Below, piece after piece: positions 37,205-51,075 of a stretch of DNA of 64,000 nucleotides (positions are counted from its first letter, which is position 1; the number at the start of each line of letters is the position of its first letter). A program made the translations under genes and the position numbers. The notes beneath the pieces were generated by a model. It was not told the DNA's origin, made no database searches, and saw only the letters and a program-made list of their open reading frames with translations. Where the stretch lies: the NCBI GenBank assembly GCA_023853785.1, contig JAJIRX010000496.1, positions 434,001 to 498,000 of the forward strand, read 5' to 3'. This stretch comes from Psilocybe azurescens. Taxonomy: Eukaryota > Basidiomycota > Agaricomycetes > Agaricales > Agrocybaceae.

Positions 37205-38659
37205 AACGTTCTTTTTATTTGCGAGTTTTTGTCATCTCATCTTGTATTCCGACATAGTTTGTATCTTTCAGAATGCTTTGTGATCACTATGCTATTTCTC
37301 TATTACATACGGAGCCTATCGATCATTGGACTATATGACATTAGCTGAAATCAGTTGAAATTGTTGAAATATCAATGCGCCACAGACTGGCCTTGGAACA
37401 AATGGGGTAATCGATGCGCTTGGCAATGTGTGGGGAAATTGTTGAACTCGGCGACGTATGTTTTGATGGAAAGTGCTCATACATACGGCTGGCTGCTTCT
37501 TGATGATCTTTTCGCCGACAGAGCCGTAAAAAGTTCCAGACGCAGTCGAATCGTCAGGCGGCGAGCAGCTCCGAAGCGGTGTCGGCCTGATACAAATCCA
37601 GGTCAATTTTCTGAGACCTCTGAAAAGTGAGTTATAGTTCTGCCCTTCTAAGCGTCTGTTCCAGCGTTTGTCGGTACATACTTATGGTTAAATCCCCGAC
37701 TAGTGTTCCTCTTGATAGTATTCTCGGCTATCCAGTCTCGGGATGGAGTGGGCAGCCGTGATGGAGATAAAACCAAAGACTCCGAGAACTACCCAGCACC
37801 ATCCTCAATAGATTCCATAGGATCATCTTGAATGAAAATTTCTCGTCTTGATAGGTCTCGTATGTCAGAGGCTCCTTTTGCAAATATATCTGTCCAGGGT
37901 AACTCACTTTGAAAGCTACAGCGAAGCTTCGAAGCATAACTTTGCTACTACATATCTTCCCCGAAGTTGATTGTCGACTGTAGTAAGGTCCAATGAGCCT
38001 TGTTGTCATGAACTTAAGTTTAAAAGTTTGGTGAGAAAACACAGGCTTCTTCTCACCATATGCCCTCTGGAATTTCCGACGGTCATGCAAAGCTCCTGAA
38101 GGGCATTCGCTTGCAAACGTTTAACGTGGTCGCTCCACAGGTCAAGGGCCCAGAGGACCCTGAAGGGGACCAATGTGGCTCTATCAGCGTACATAGTCCA
38201 TGTCTAGATAGCAGGTCAAAAACTAGAGCTACCGCAAATTAGATGACCACCACCAACATGATCCGAATATTTGATCTCAGCTTTGAATATTGCTACTGGA
38301 TCTACTGCCATTCTGACATAGCCATTTATGTTGAAATCATCCTTGGAAAGAAGGATATTCGAAGCTTATCAAACTATGTAAGGTATAGATACATTCCGAG
38401 TTATCCGCATATGTTGGTTGAGGACTTGAGCTTCAGATCAGAAGCGTGATGACACCGCGTAGTAACCGGCAAAACGTGCCTGAAGAGTTTTAGAGGGATG
38501 GGGAATTTTTTCAACGATTGGGATTCTTTGGCATGCGCCATCACTGAGAAGCAAGAGAGGCGAGACACGAACCATCAATGCCAATCCCTTATATTTGAAT
38601 GCTTTGCAATCGCAAAAATTACCATTTCTCTCTGCTACCCCCATCTCGATAGCTCAGTC
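37205..38659. other. Intergenic stretch before the MFS gene
   Basis: 1.45 kb with only short frames. A minus-strand frame at 37728-38090 (120 codons) has no recognised family. Nothing else supported. Confidence 0.45.
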
Positions 38660-40633
38660 ATGGACAGGACATCCTCTCGCACCTCTGGCGATCCTGAGAA
38701 GCGTGGATCAAGCATTAGTGAAGCCAGTGCCTCTGCGAATCCGATTTCGCAAGCACTTTTAACAGACCCAGTTCTGCAGAAAAGGTTTGGCGCAAAATGG
38801 ATTTATGGGTCATCCCCGTCGTGACAATGTTCTACCTCCTGTCATTCTTGGTGAGACAGATCCTCACTGTCTCATGATCTTCGCGATTGACATTGGCTTG
38901 ACAGGATCGTTCAAATATTGGAAACGCGCGAGTCGCGGGTCTACAGAAAGATCTTCACATGACCAACAAACAATACAGTATCGCGCTGACGGTGACATAT
39001 GTCCCGTACATTGTTGCAGAGCTTCCGTCCAATCTTGTGCTCAAGGTAAGGCTTTCGTGTTGCTCATACTCTGCTCTTTTTACCGAGTCCCTACAGATGG
39101 TGGGACCAAACTGGTTGCTACCCACCATGTTGACGCTGTGGGGAATTGTAACCGCACTTCAAGGTTAGCATTTACGTGTTTCCAATTTATTCTTCGTCTC
39201 GTGCTTAACTTCATTTTACAATGAAAGGCGTCGTCACCACTTATCAAGGCCTGTTGGTATGCCGATTCTTCTTAGGTCTCTTTGAGGGTAAATTATCTCT
39301 CTTGTCGTATGCGAAGAAAAGGAGCTGATATCTTTTAGGGGAGTATTCCCAGGACTCGTCCTGTACCTGTCTTTCTTCTATCCCCGACTAATGCTTCAGT
39401 GGCGGTAAGTTCCCGTTTAATATTGCAACGACGTTGTTCTAAAAATGGATTTTGTCAATCCAGCGTCTCGGCCTTTTTCTCTGCCGCGTCGATTTCAGGC
39501 GCTTTCTCTGGGTTGTTAGCGTATGGCATCATTAATATGGATGGTGTCGGCGGTCGGGAAGGATGGGCCTGGATTTTTATTCTTGAAGGAGTGTTCACAG
39601 TCGCATTTGGCATTGTGTCGTTCTTCCTTCTTCCTAGGTCCCCAGCCCACGCTCGCTTCCTAACTGAAGAAGAAAAGGAATATGTCCGGCTCGTACTCAA
39701 GGAAGACGGCGCCACCGGAAAGAATGAAGCGGATGATGACCACAGTTGGACGGAAGTTGCCAAAGCCTTCAAGCTTCCGCAGGTCTGGATTCTGTCCGTT
39801 ACACTCTTTTTCGACGGTAAGTCTAGGGTCTGCACATTTGTAGTGTTGCGGCTGAACATGATACAGGAACAATTCTGTACGGTCTCGCATAGTAAGAACG
39901 AGTTTGCCCATCTGTTGATGATTCTAGACTGATGTCCTATATAGCTTTGCCCCTCTATCGTCCAAGGACTTGGTTATACAGCTAATCGGGCTCAACTTAT
40001 GACCGTCCCGCCATTCGCCACTGCTTTCGCTGGTAGGTAGACATTGCATGCATTCTACTTGGCTGCGTCTGACTCTGTCCTCACCTTCCAGTCGCCATGG
40101 TTGGAGCGTACGTGTCTGACCGTTATCGGTGCCGCGGTTTCGTCACGATCTTTGGTTCTTTTCTATGTGTTATTGGGTTTGCAATATTCCTTGGTGAGTA
40201 CATCAGTTAGCTTAACTCTTCTGCTTTATTGAGTCCTTCCAGGATCCCACCAGCACAGCATACGATATGGCTCGCTATTCTTTTCCATCCCAGGAACTTA
40301 TCTAGCTGCCCCTACCCTTTCTACATGGAATGCCAACAACGCAGCCCCTTATACCCGCCGTGCCACAGCTATTGCAATTGGCTTCATCTTCACCAACTCT
40401 GGTGGAATTCTGGCAACATGGCTTCTCGGTAGTCTCTCGCCCGGACCTTCCTATACCCTTGCCACAAAGGTTCTCCTGTCGTTCTCCGCCTTCATGGCCG
40501 CCACGGCCGCCTTGAACACTTGGTATCTGTGGAACGAAAACAAAAGAAGGAGCTCGTCAGGCAGACGACAACAAGAGACCAGGAGAAAGCTGGACTGGGC
40601 GATAAATCTGCTTGGTTTGAGTACGCTCTATAG
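38660..40633 (+). CDS. MFS transporter, anion:cation symporter family
   Basis: Plasma-membrane permease of the major facilitator superfamily, in the fungal anion:cation symporter group (allantoate, nicotinate and vitamin permeases). Starts MDRTSSRTSGDPEKRG; core: VWRKMDLWVIPVVTMFYLLS, then FLDRSNIGNARVAGLQKDL, SIALTVTYVPYIVAELPSNL, VCRFFLGLFEG, VSAFFSAASISGAFSGLLAY, GWAWIFILEGVFTVAFG, APSIVQGLGYTANRAQL, FAVAMVGAYVSDRYRCRGF, SIPGTYLAAPTLSTWNANN and IGFIFTNSGGILATWLLG, ending GDKSAWFEYAL at 40631-40633. Exons include 38660-38850, 38905-39045, 39097-39163 and several more. The frame is lost by one base at A4 (38780-38783), at the acceptor GGGG (39338-39341), at C4 (39950-39953) and at A4 (40542-40545). 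Every one-base repair restores family sequence. Substrate cannot be told from sequence. Confidence 0.87.
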
Positions 40634-41619
40634 CGAGATCGCCTCGTACTTTAGATGGAAGATGCTCACGACCTTTTATTCTTATGTACTAATTACAAAT
40701 TACGCCCTATATACGCAACGTACTATCTACGAAAAAGAAACTACTGTAAATCTTGCAATATACCCTTTCGAATTTTATTATTATCGCTTGTGTGTTGCGT
40801 GGTTGTGTATATGAACATTTGATTTAGTCCCTGAACTAGTCCTTTTTGACCTACGGAAAATCACTGAAGCAATATACTGATATGATAGGCGCCGAGTAAT
40901 GCGGATAGCCCAGCGTGCAGGTGATGCGCTTATCAAACTCTGGAACCGGGTTAGCATTGGCGAGTGAGGCGGATGCCCAAAACCTTGAAAGCTTTATGTT
41001 GCTTAAATATCCCACCCTTCGTCAAATATTAAATAGGGTGGCTCAAAACTCGAGGTGATGGGCCATACAACATCCAGGTGTACTTACCGGATTCCATTTC
41101 CGATCCATCGAAAAAGTATCCGACCTACTAGTACATGCCAGTGATTGTTAGTGTCAGGAACCAAAAATACTGAAGTTTGCTGGTTGCCCTTTGATGGAAT
41201 AACCCATAACCCAATAGCATGCATATAAATGCAGGGGTAAAGAGCTCATTGAAGTATTGTCCCTACTCGGCCCTTAGTATCAGGTACGTATGATACTCGC
41301 TTCTTAGGAGCACCCATCAGGATACGATCAAGTACGTACGTTTGACCTGCTATCCGTCTATGTCAATAACGTCAATATGTAAGTCATCGCCTTGGGAGGG
41401 TAGGTACGTGCGTGAATGATGCAGATTAAACTCAGATTTAGATACTTATAGAGAACAGTGTTTGGTGGTCATCCATTACATGGATCGCTTCATGAATGTG
41501 TCAATACACCATGAGAATTCCGAAAGAGGAAAGGATTTCGAATGAGCGTCTAAGTGTAGCTCTGATACTACAAGGTGTCCATAATTGCGTCCACCCATCG
41601 TGCCATCTCAAGCGAGCCT
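40634..41619. other. Intergenic stretch
   Basis: 1 kb between the MFS gene and the kinase remnant. No recognised frame or repeat. Confidence 0.5.
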
Positions 41620-42880
41620 GAGAAATTAGGCCGTAAATACAACAACCCCTGTAACAGCTTTATGAAATGTCTTAAGCGATTCGGAATTGGGTACGGAGTG
41701 CAGTTGTATCCAGAATTTGTCTGTGTCACTCGCCAGTAAATTACGAAACAGACGAGGAACGAGGTTTGAATTGACTGTGCAAGTATCGCTGTGAACCCGT
41801 CTTGTCATAGTTGTGTTTTGGTTGATAGATAATATCACAAGGCACCAGATTGCATGCTTCTATCCAAGATAGTTCAGAGTCTTGCGCCTTGAGGGTGTGG
41901 TCTAGGAGGCTACATATATTATAGAACACTGCAAGAGTACAGAGCCCAGAACCTCGAAGATCTTGTCACTAGTTGTCAATCGATGCTTATGGACAGTTAT
42001 CAAGAGGCCACTTTCCGATTCTCGGTAATATCCAAACCTTGATCCATGTGCCTCGTGAATGACTGTAGTATGCGTTAGATATGAGGCAGAATTTTTTCAT
42101 GGGATTTCATGTCATCCTACATGCAGTGTATCTTGGCAGGGGATCCAAGAAGACATGAATTGCCACGTTCCCTAAAGTATATGGAAAAGGCCAGGTTTAC
42201 CGACCCACCGTAAGTACAGTTTGATCGTTACTTTCCCGGCCTGCTCAAAGACACAATCCTTGGCAAAGTTCCATCGTTGAGAATGACGCTACTGCTCTCA
42301 TGACGCGATCGCGGTCTATGTAGTATCCCGCATTTCTCACAGGTAGCTACAAAATGCGCCCGAAGTTGGAGAGAATATACACAGATTTTAACGGTTTAAA
42401 CGTACCAAAGCATGGGCAAAATATGTCATATACGTCTTGTGGATCAAGCACACAGCTTAACAGACCGTTCCCCCGGTGCACCAAACGTTCAGACAGGGAT
42501 GCACAATGATGCATATCTCTACTTGTCCGCGAGGAAATATTGCCGCACATAAGTCTGACACAAGCACCAGCGCCATTCAGAACCTTGACATTAGCATACT
42601 TCTTTTGCAAGAGTGCCAGTTGTCCTGGGCAAAGATAACGACCTGGAGCATTAGGGCAGCCCTGAGTAGCTCTCCCAAGGATGTCATAAGAATATGCCGA
42701 TGGACCCCAAAAGAATGCTTCCACTATGTTGTTTCCGCTCATGATATTCATCTTCAGCGAAATTTGTTCCATCGGAGTGGTACGAACGACAGGGTGATTC
42801 AAGCCGTGAGCCTCATCGGTGTTCAAAGAATAGTGCCAGAAAAACCCAAGAAAAAAGTTGAAGCGATCCATTAATGGCAC
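41620..42880 (-). pseudogene. Decayed FunK1-type protein kinase
   Basis: Fragments match the intact FunK1 gene at 51.1-53.7 kb in the same order. At 42870-42760: FFWHYSLNTDEAHGLNHPVV (intact FLWRFSITSDEARGMDPTV). At 42725-42660: FFWGPSAYSYDILGRATQG (intact IWGPLADPQSVTGRATRG). At 42340: EKCGILHRD. At 42175-42100: GGAACGTGGCAATTCATGTC and the QDDMKSHEKILPHI stretch (intact GTWQFMSIG, QDDMES). Frames change and stops interrupt the catalytic region, and the sequence between HRD and GTWQF is short or scrambled. No open reading frame covers a kinase domain. FunK1 kinases are a basidiomycete-specific expansion with uncertain targets. Confidence 0.78.
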
Positions 42881-43500
42881 AAAAATGAAACCTCGGGGAA
42901 CTCCAGAGCAGTCAGACTAGTCATTATAGTGATCTCGATACTGAGATACACATTGCTGGCCTCCGTCTCTGCGGGCGTCCGTTTCCGCCAGGCCGTCATT
43001 GACTGTGAGCCGACAAGCCCAAAGATTGACCCAGCTTCCAAGAATCAGTCTTCAAATATTGCAGAAGCCGTGACGCGTCTCAATAGATGCAGACAAGTGA
43101 GTTGAACGCGTCGAGTATCTGAAATTGATTGAAAAGAGACTGCAGTTGACTGAGTTTTCTGGTTCGGTCTGGTGTAGGAGAAGCTTCAGTCCGGAACAAG
43201 GTTACAGGGAGTAAGATTCGGGTAAAAGTAGAGGGAGATCCAGCGAATAAAACGTCGAGGTGGTCGAGCATGCGAGTTTGAAGGTATCAAGTTGGATCGA
43301 AGGTTCAGTGGGCGCGGAACGATGGTGACAGGAGGCGGACTTTCAATCCATCACTGACTGATCCTCAAAAAAATAATTACTAGTTAGTATATAAAGTAGG
43401 AAGCAAGGAGAGAGCGGAGGCATATCGCATCATCCCCTAGGCACTTGAAAATTGGGACTACACATTATGTTATTACAAGAATTATAATTTACCAGCTTCT
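42881..43500. other. Intergenic gap before the Cdc7 gene
   Basis: 0.6 kb, no recognised gene; likely the 3' flank of the Cdc7 gene. Confidence 0.5.
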
Positions 43501-46447
<2,947 letters not shown>

Positions 46448-46562
46448 GTCGCAGGTTGAAGTGAAGTGAAAAGAGAATAGGCAACAGGTTCATCATTAAC
46501 AAGACGCGTCTGTCACATGATCGTAAGAAAACAAAAGTAATGCTATTGGAAATAGCCAAAAA

Positions 46563-46646
46563 TGACCACCGCAGGACTCGAACCTGCAACCTTTTGGTGC
46601 CATTTAGCAATCGAAGCCAAACGCGCTACCATTGCGCTAGGTAGCC
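46563..46646 (-). tRNA. tRNA-Arg(TCG) with 12-nt intron, copy 3
   Basis: Same 84-base gene as the copies at 20.6 and 23.8 kb; the intron matches copy 1. Short T4 on its 3' side (plus-strand AAAA near 46558-46562). It overlaps an open frame on the plus strand that begins MTTAGLEPATFW; that frame is the tRNA read backwards, not a gene. Confidence 0.93.
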
Positions 46647-46804
46647 ATGTGTCACTATATTTGCCCACGCGTCATAATCAGCGGTCACACGCGGGCGTAC
46701 TTACTCATTGCGGGCATTCATTGACATCGGTATTGCTGTGTTGAACTCCCACTATCGTCGCCGTCTAGAGCTGTCCAGCGTCGCCTCAACGTCCACCAGG
46801 GCAC

Positions 46805-49800
46805 ATGCACCTCCAAGACATCCTCAAGAGCAACTACTTTCAGCAAATTGCACCTCTAGTTGTCCTTTTTGTCATCCCAGCATCCGTATTCTTCGCCTCT
46901 CGCTTCCTGCTTAGTCTTCGCCTCGCCAGGGTTGTCTCCGGTTGGTACACAAGCGTGAACATGGGTCTCGAGAGCCTTGGTATCTCGTGGCTGTGGTCTG
47001 GCTCGTCTGCATCGTCTGCGTCCGGCCCACATGGAAAGAGAAGCAAGAGGAAGACTAGCGGAAGCAGCTCGAAGTCAAAAACAGTCAGGACGCGCGCGGA
47101 TCAGATTGCACTAAACAACCTCAAGAAACAGAAACACGGTGAGTCGTTCAGTTATGCCCTTTTAATGGTTTATATTGAAGAAGTATTCACTCAGAATCTG
47201 ACGAGGACTCTGATGAGGGTTATTATGCAGGCCTCGTGAACATCTCTGGGACATACTGCTTCATGAACTCGACTTTACAGGCAAGCAACGTCATGGCTCA
47301 ACCACGACCATTATGCTGACTTTTTTGCACCTCAGGCTATGGCTTCTCTGAGTTACTTGCAACCTCAGATTGAAGCCATCCAACATAAGGCGGAGGTGTT
47401 CGATGTGCCAACTCCAGTTATTGACTCTCTGCAGGAACTGTTCAAGAGTACGTCCAACCCTTATTATTTCAAATAACAATAAATTTACGTATATCAGATC
47501 TTAACACCCCAAAGTCGTCGTACCACTCCCTGCGGCCTCAAGGCATCATCGCTGCACTCTCATCACCCTCACCACAGACCTCGGGCAATGACTCAAGCAC
47601 ATACCGCACGTCCACATCACTCTTCAACTCCCGCGAGCACCAGGATGCACAGGAACTATTCCAGCTTGTTACAGAATGTATCAAGAACGAGATGACCGCC
47701 GTTGATCGAGAGAGTTTGCGGGATAGAGGAATTGCTGGTGTTCTTGATCTCACGAAGAAGGCGGCGGCGCCCACAGCAGAGAAAGACGAACCATCCGAAG
47801 TCAAGACTAGCAAAAACGTATTCGACGGTCTCACCGCAAACAGGAGAAGTTGCGTTATCTGCGGGTACACGGAAGCTGTGATGCATTTCGGGTTCGACAA
47901 TTGGCAACTGGCAATGCCGAGACTTGCGGTATAGTGTTTTAGCTTACCCTTTCCTCAATAAATACTTATCTCTCAACCTGTTAGACTTCCTGTCGACTGG
48001 AAGACTGCCTCGAAGATTATACTCGTCTTGAAATCCTCAAGGACTGTGTCTGTCGAAATTGCACCATTCTCGCCACCCACAAGAGGCTTCTACAAGAACT
48101 TAAGTCTCTCGAGGATGCGCTCTCATCCAACACTCCTTCATCCTCCGCCATGCCATCGTCCTCTCCAACCAAGAGTAAACCCTCTTCATCCAAGAAAAAG
48201 AGATTCAAAGAGGTCAAACGAATGGAACAACGCCTCAGAACGGTCATGACCGATGGTAGAATTGAGGACGATGCATTGTTGGAGGGTATCAGACTAGAAA
48301 AGGTTGTCAGCCCCGCATCCACCAAACAGGCTATGATTGCGAGGGTACGTTATTTTTCTACTTCCGATATTCATCTATCTCATCAACTCAATATGCACCA
48401 GCCCCCTCCTGTGCTAGCTTTGCACCTCAACAGATCTGTTCACTACGGGCATTACGCAGCCAAGAACACAATCAAGATTATCTTTCCCGAAGTGCTAGAT
48501 CTAACACCTTACACCACATCCGGGAGCTTATCAACAGTCCCAACGAGCGCCATATCCACCCCATCTCCTCCCCCAACACCCCGGTACTACCAGCCCACAA
48601 TTCCTCAGATACAAGGTTCCAACTCGAGCGCAGCGAGCAGCAGCGGCGACACTACCACCTCTTCCAACCCGCCAAAACGGGTGCGCACGCCGACGCCGGA
48701 GACGTATGCCCCTGGAGCCCAGAGAACGATATACAGACTCTCCGCGGTCGTGTGCCATTTTGGGCAGCATTCGTTCGGCCATTACATCTGCTATCGACGG
48801 AAACCGCGGCGGATAGGCGGGAAATGGGCCCCGCCCACCCTGATCGATCCGCTGCGGCTCGAGATAGAAGACGAGGACGCGCATGCGCATACCCAGGACG
48901 GGGCGGCCAGGAAAGCGAACGGGTCTGCGGCCACGGTCCGGACGGTGGACTACTCGGGGTCGTCCACGCTAGGAGAGACGCGCTATTATTGGGAGGACCG
49001 TGCGGAGGAGGAGGTGGGCACGGGGCGGGGGTGGTTGCGGATCAGCGACGAGTCGGTGTCGGAGTGCGGGATCGAGAGCGTGCTCGCGGAGGGCAGCGGC
49101 GCGTTCATGCTGTATTATGAGAAGGCGGTGCATCCGCGTCCCGGGGTGTACCTCCATGCGAGGGGTGATGGGAAGGCGGCGGATACTCGACAGGCGGACG
49201 GAGCCGAGTCAAGCGGGTCCAGAAGTTGGACGGGAAGCGAGAGACCGGAATATAACGATGGCATGGACCCGGATGGAGATACTTTCAGTGTTGGATCTGA
49301 GGAGACGTTGAAGCCGGAGATGAAGGTCGTGGATCTGAACGGCAGCGTCGGGTCGTTGATCAGTGAGGTTGGCGTGGGCGTCCTGAAGGTGCCCAAGAAG
49401 CACAAGGAAAGAAAGGCCAAACTGGAAAAGAAGGACTCGCTGTTGAGCATGAGTGTGCACTTGCCCGAGGCGTCGTCATCTTCGCTGTCCTCGACGGCGT
49501 TCGGACCGCGGATTGTGAGGAGCGTGAATGCGCGGAGACGGGAGACCCCACAGGCGTCCGGGAGCGTGACTACCAACGGGATCAGATACTCGTCCGCCTC
49601 CTCCGATCTTGGGTCGACGACAGGCCCCGGGAGCCCGTCGGTCAATGGCTCCGCGGTGCATGATGATGATGACGGGCTAACCGATGATGACGACAAGATG
49701 CTGGCAGAGATGACCGCCTCGGCACCATCCATCCTGGCCAGTCCAAGTGTCCCAAAGTCAAATTCAACGACAACGACAACTACCACTCCAAAAAGACCGC

Positions 49801-49835
49801 ACACCTTGGGCCAGGATCGAAATCGACCAAAGTGA
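46805..49835 (+). CDS. Membrane-anchored ubiquitin-specific protease, Ubp1-like
   Basis: Deubiquitinase of the USP (C19) family. An N-terminal hydrophobic segment (APLVVLFVIPASVFFASRF) fits a membrane anchor as in yeast Ubp1. The Cys box is GLVNISGTYCFMNSTLQ, split by introns; a Ser/Lys-rich linker precedes it. HQDAQELFQLVTECI follows, then a zinc finger with CVICG and CVCRNC, and DCLEDYTRLEILKDC. The His box is LSAVVCHFGQHSFGHYICYR. Further hallmarks: LALHLNRSVHYGHY, SGAFMLYYEKA. The C-terminal tail is Ser/Thr-rich and ends TLGQDRNRPK at 49835. Exons include 46805-47138 and 47195-47280. The intron at 47281-47335 begins GC (CAG|GCAAGC) and restores TLQAMASLSYLQP, so it appears to be a GC-AG intron. 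An in-frame intron near 48345-48401 carries no stop. Confidence 0.87.
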
Positions 49836-50176
49836 TGCACGCGTCTCCACCTAATGTAAAAGTCAAAGCACGATAACCTGACCACCTGACGCTCGCTCGG
49901 CATACTTCCTGCCAGTTGTTGCTTGTCTCCTCACCATTACCGTCATCGTTCACCCTTCGTTACCCAACAGAAGAAAGAATATGACTCTCTTCAACGGAAA
50001 GGTCCCTACTCCTGCAGTGCAGACCATTAGACGTTCGCCATACACTGCCTATCACAATCTTCGTCGATTTACTTACTCTGCATACAACTCTATTCATCTA
50101 TCCTGCTTTTGCTTCGATGCCATGCATACAGATTTCTTAATCTCTCCTCCCTTTGTACTTGTAGTTGTATTTTTAC
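49836..50176. other. Intergenic gap
   Basis: 0.34 kb with a short plus-strand frame at 49981 (77 codons) lacking family similarity. Likely the 3' flank of the Ubp1-like gene. Confidence 0.45.
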
Positions 50177-50870
50177 TTACTTATAATTTGCAACAGAATA
50201 GTGAAGTACTCTGAAAGGCCTGAAACGCGGGACTTCCCAATACATACCTTCATTGTAGGAGAGGGATTCGAGGTCTTCAAATGTTGGAAATCGCTTTGAC
50301 CCGGTCACGCTATTGAGTTCAGCTTGGACATCGGGGCTGGAAGCCAACCCATTCTCATTCTGAGTAAAACCAAACTTACGCGTAGTCAACGTTCGCAAAG
50401 CGATATAGTATTGTCACTCTCAACTGCTTCCCGATTGATCAGATATTATTTACGCTCCTCCATAAGTTCTTCTTCAATGCCCTCGCCTTGTGCAGTGAAA
50501 TCGGGAAATCCACCTCATCGAGAATAATTTCCTGCAGCTTAGGCGCAATCTGGTCGATTAGGTTTGTTTGCGTTGTATTCAAAGTCGGCGCCGACGTCTG
50601 CGGTTTACTGTTGATAACTTCCTACCATTTCGTCCAAAGTGCTTTCACAGTCCAGCGGAAGTATGTCATTGGCAGGTTGTTAGAGACCACAAAATCGTTG
50701 CCGAGAGGGATTGCAGTGATCAGATAAATGCTTTCCCTTTCCCACCCGCCTCGAACGTGTGCCTCATTGACTGGATCGAAAATGTGGCCATATCATCTTG
50801 AACGGCGTGCCCTTTGTCAGGCTCAAGGAGAATCCCAGTGATCATGAACGAACTTAAAGGAGAGTTTGAG
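50177..50870 (-). pseudogene. Cytochrome P450 remnant
   Basis: Partial P450-like sequence. The clear part (about 50215-50400) reads PDVQAELNSVTGSKRFPTFE followed by DLESLSYNEG, the segment between I-helix and ExxR. It joins across a putative intron to LRTLTTR, preceded by SDNTIS, resembling the I-helix oxygen-binding region with one base out of phase. In-frame stops lie upstream (TAA after MEERK). No anchor or heme loop is present. It may be a decayed relative of the tandem P450s at 18-23 kb, but the similarity is too short to say which. Confidence 0.55.
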
Positions 50871-51075
50871 CTTACCGAGGAATATTGATGAGGCTGGTTT
50901 TTATCGTTCGTGTCAACATCGTGATATCAGGCAAGGTCCCAATCGTTGAGGGCCCCGGCCAATACAATTCATTGGAGTAGTTTGGAGTATCAGAATAGTA
51001 TCGTTGCAATACATTATATATATGGATAGCGATAAAACACAAGATACAGAAATAACATAACGGTACTGAATACAT

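Noticed and set aside
46562..46744. Open frame beginning MTTAGLEPATFW
   Set aside because: It is the tRNA-Arg gene read in reverse; the same peptide start also appears opposite the other two copies.
49115..49903. 262-codon minus-strand frame
   Set aside because: Antisense to the Ser/Thr-rich tail of the Ubp1-like gene; no family signal.
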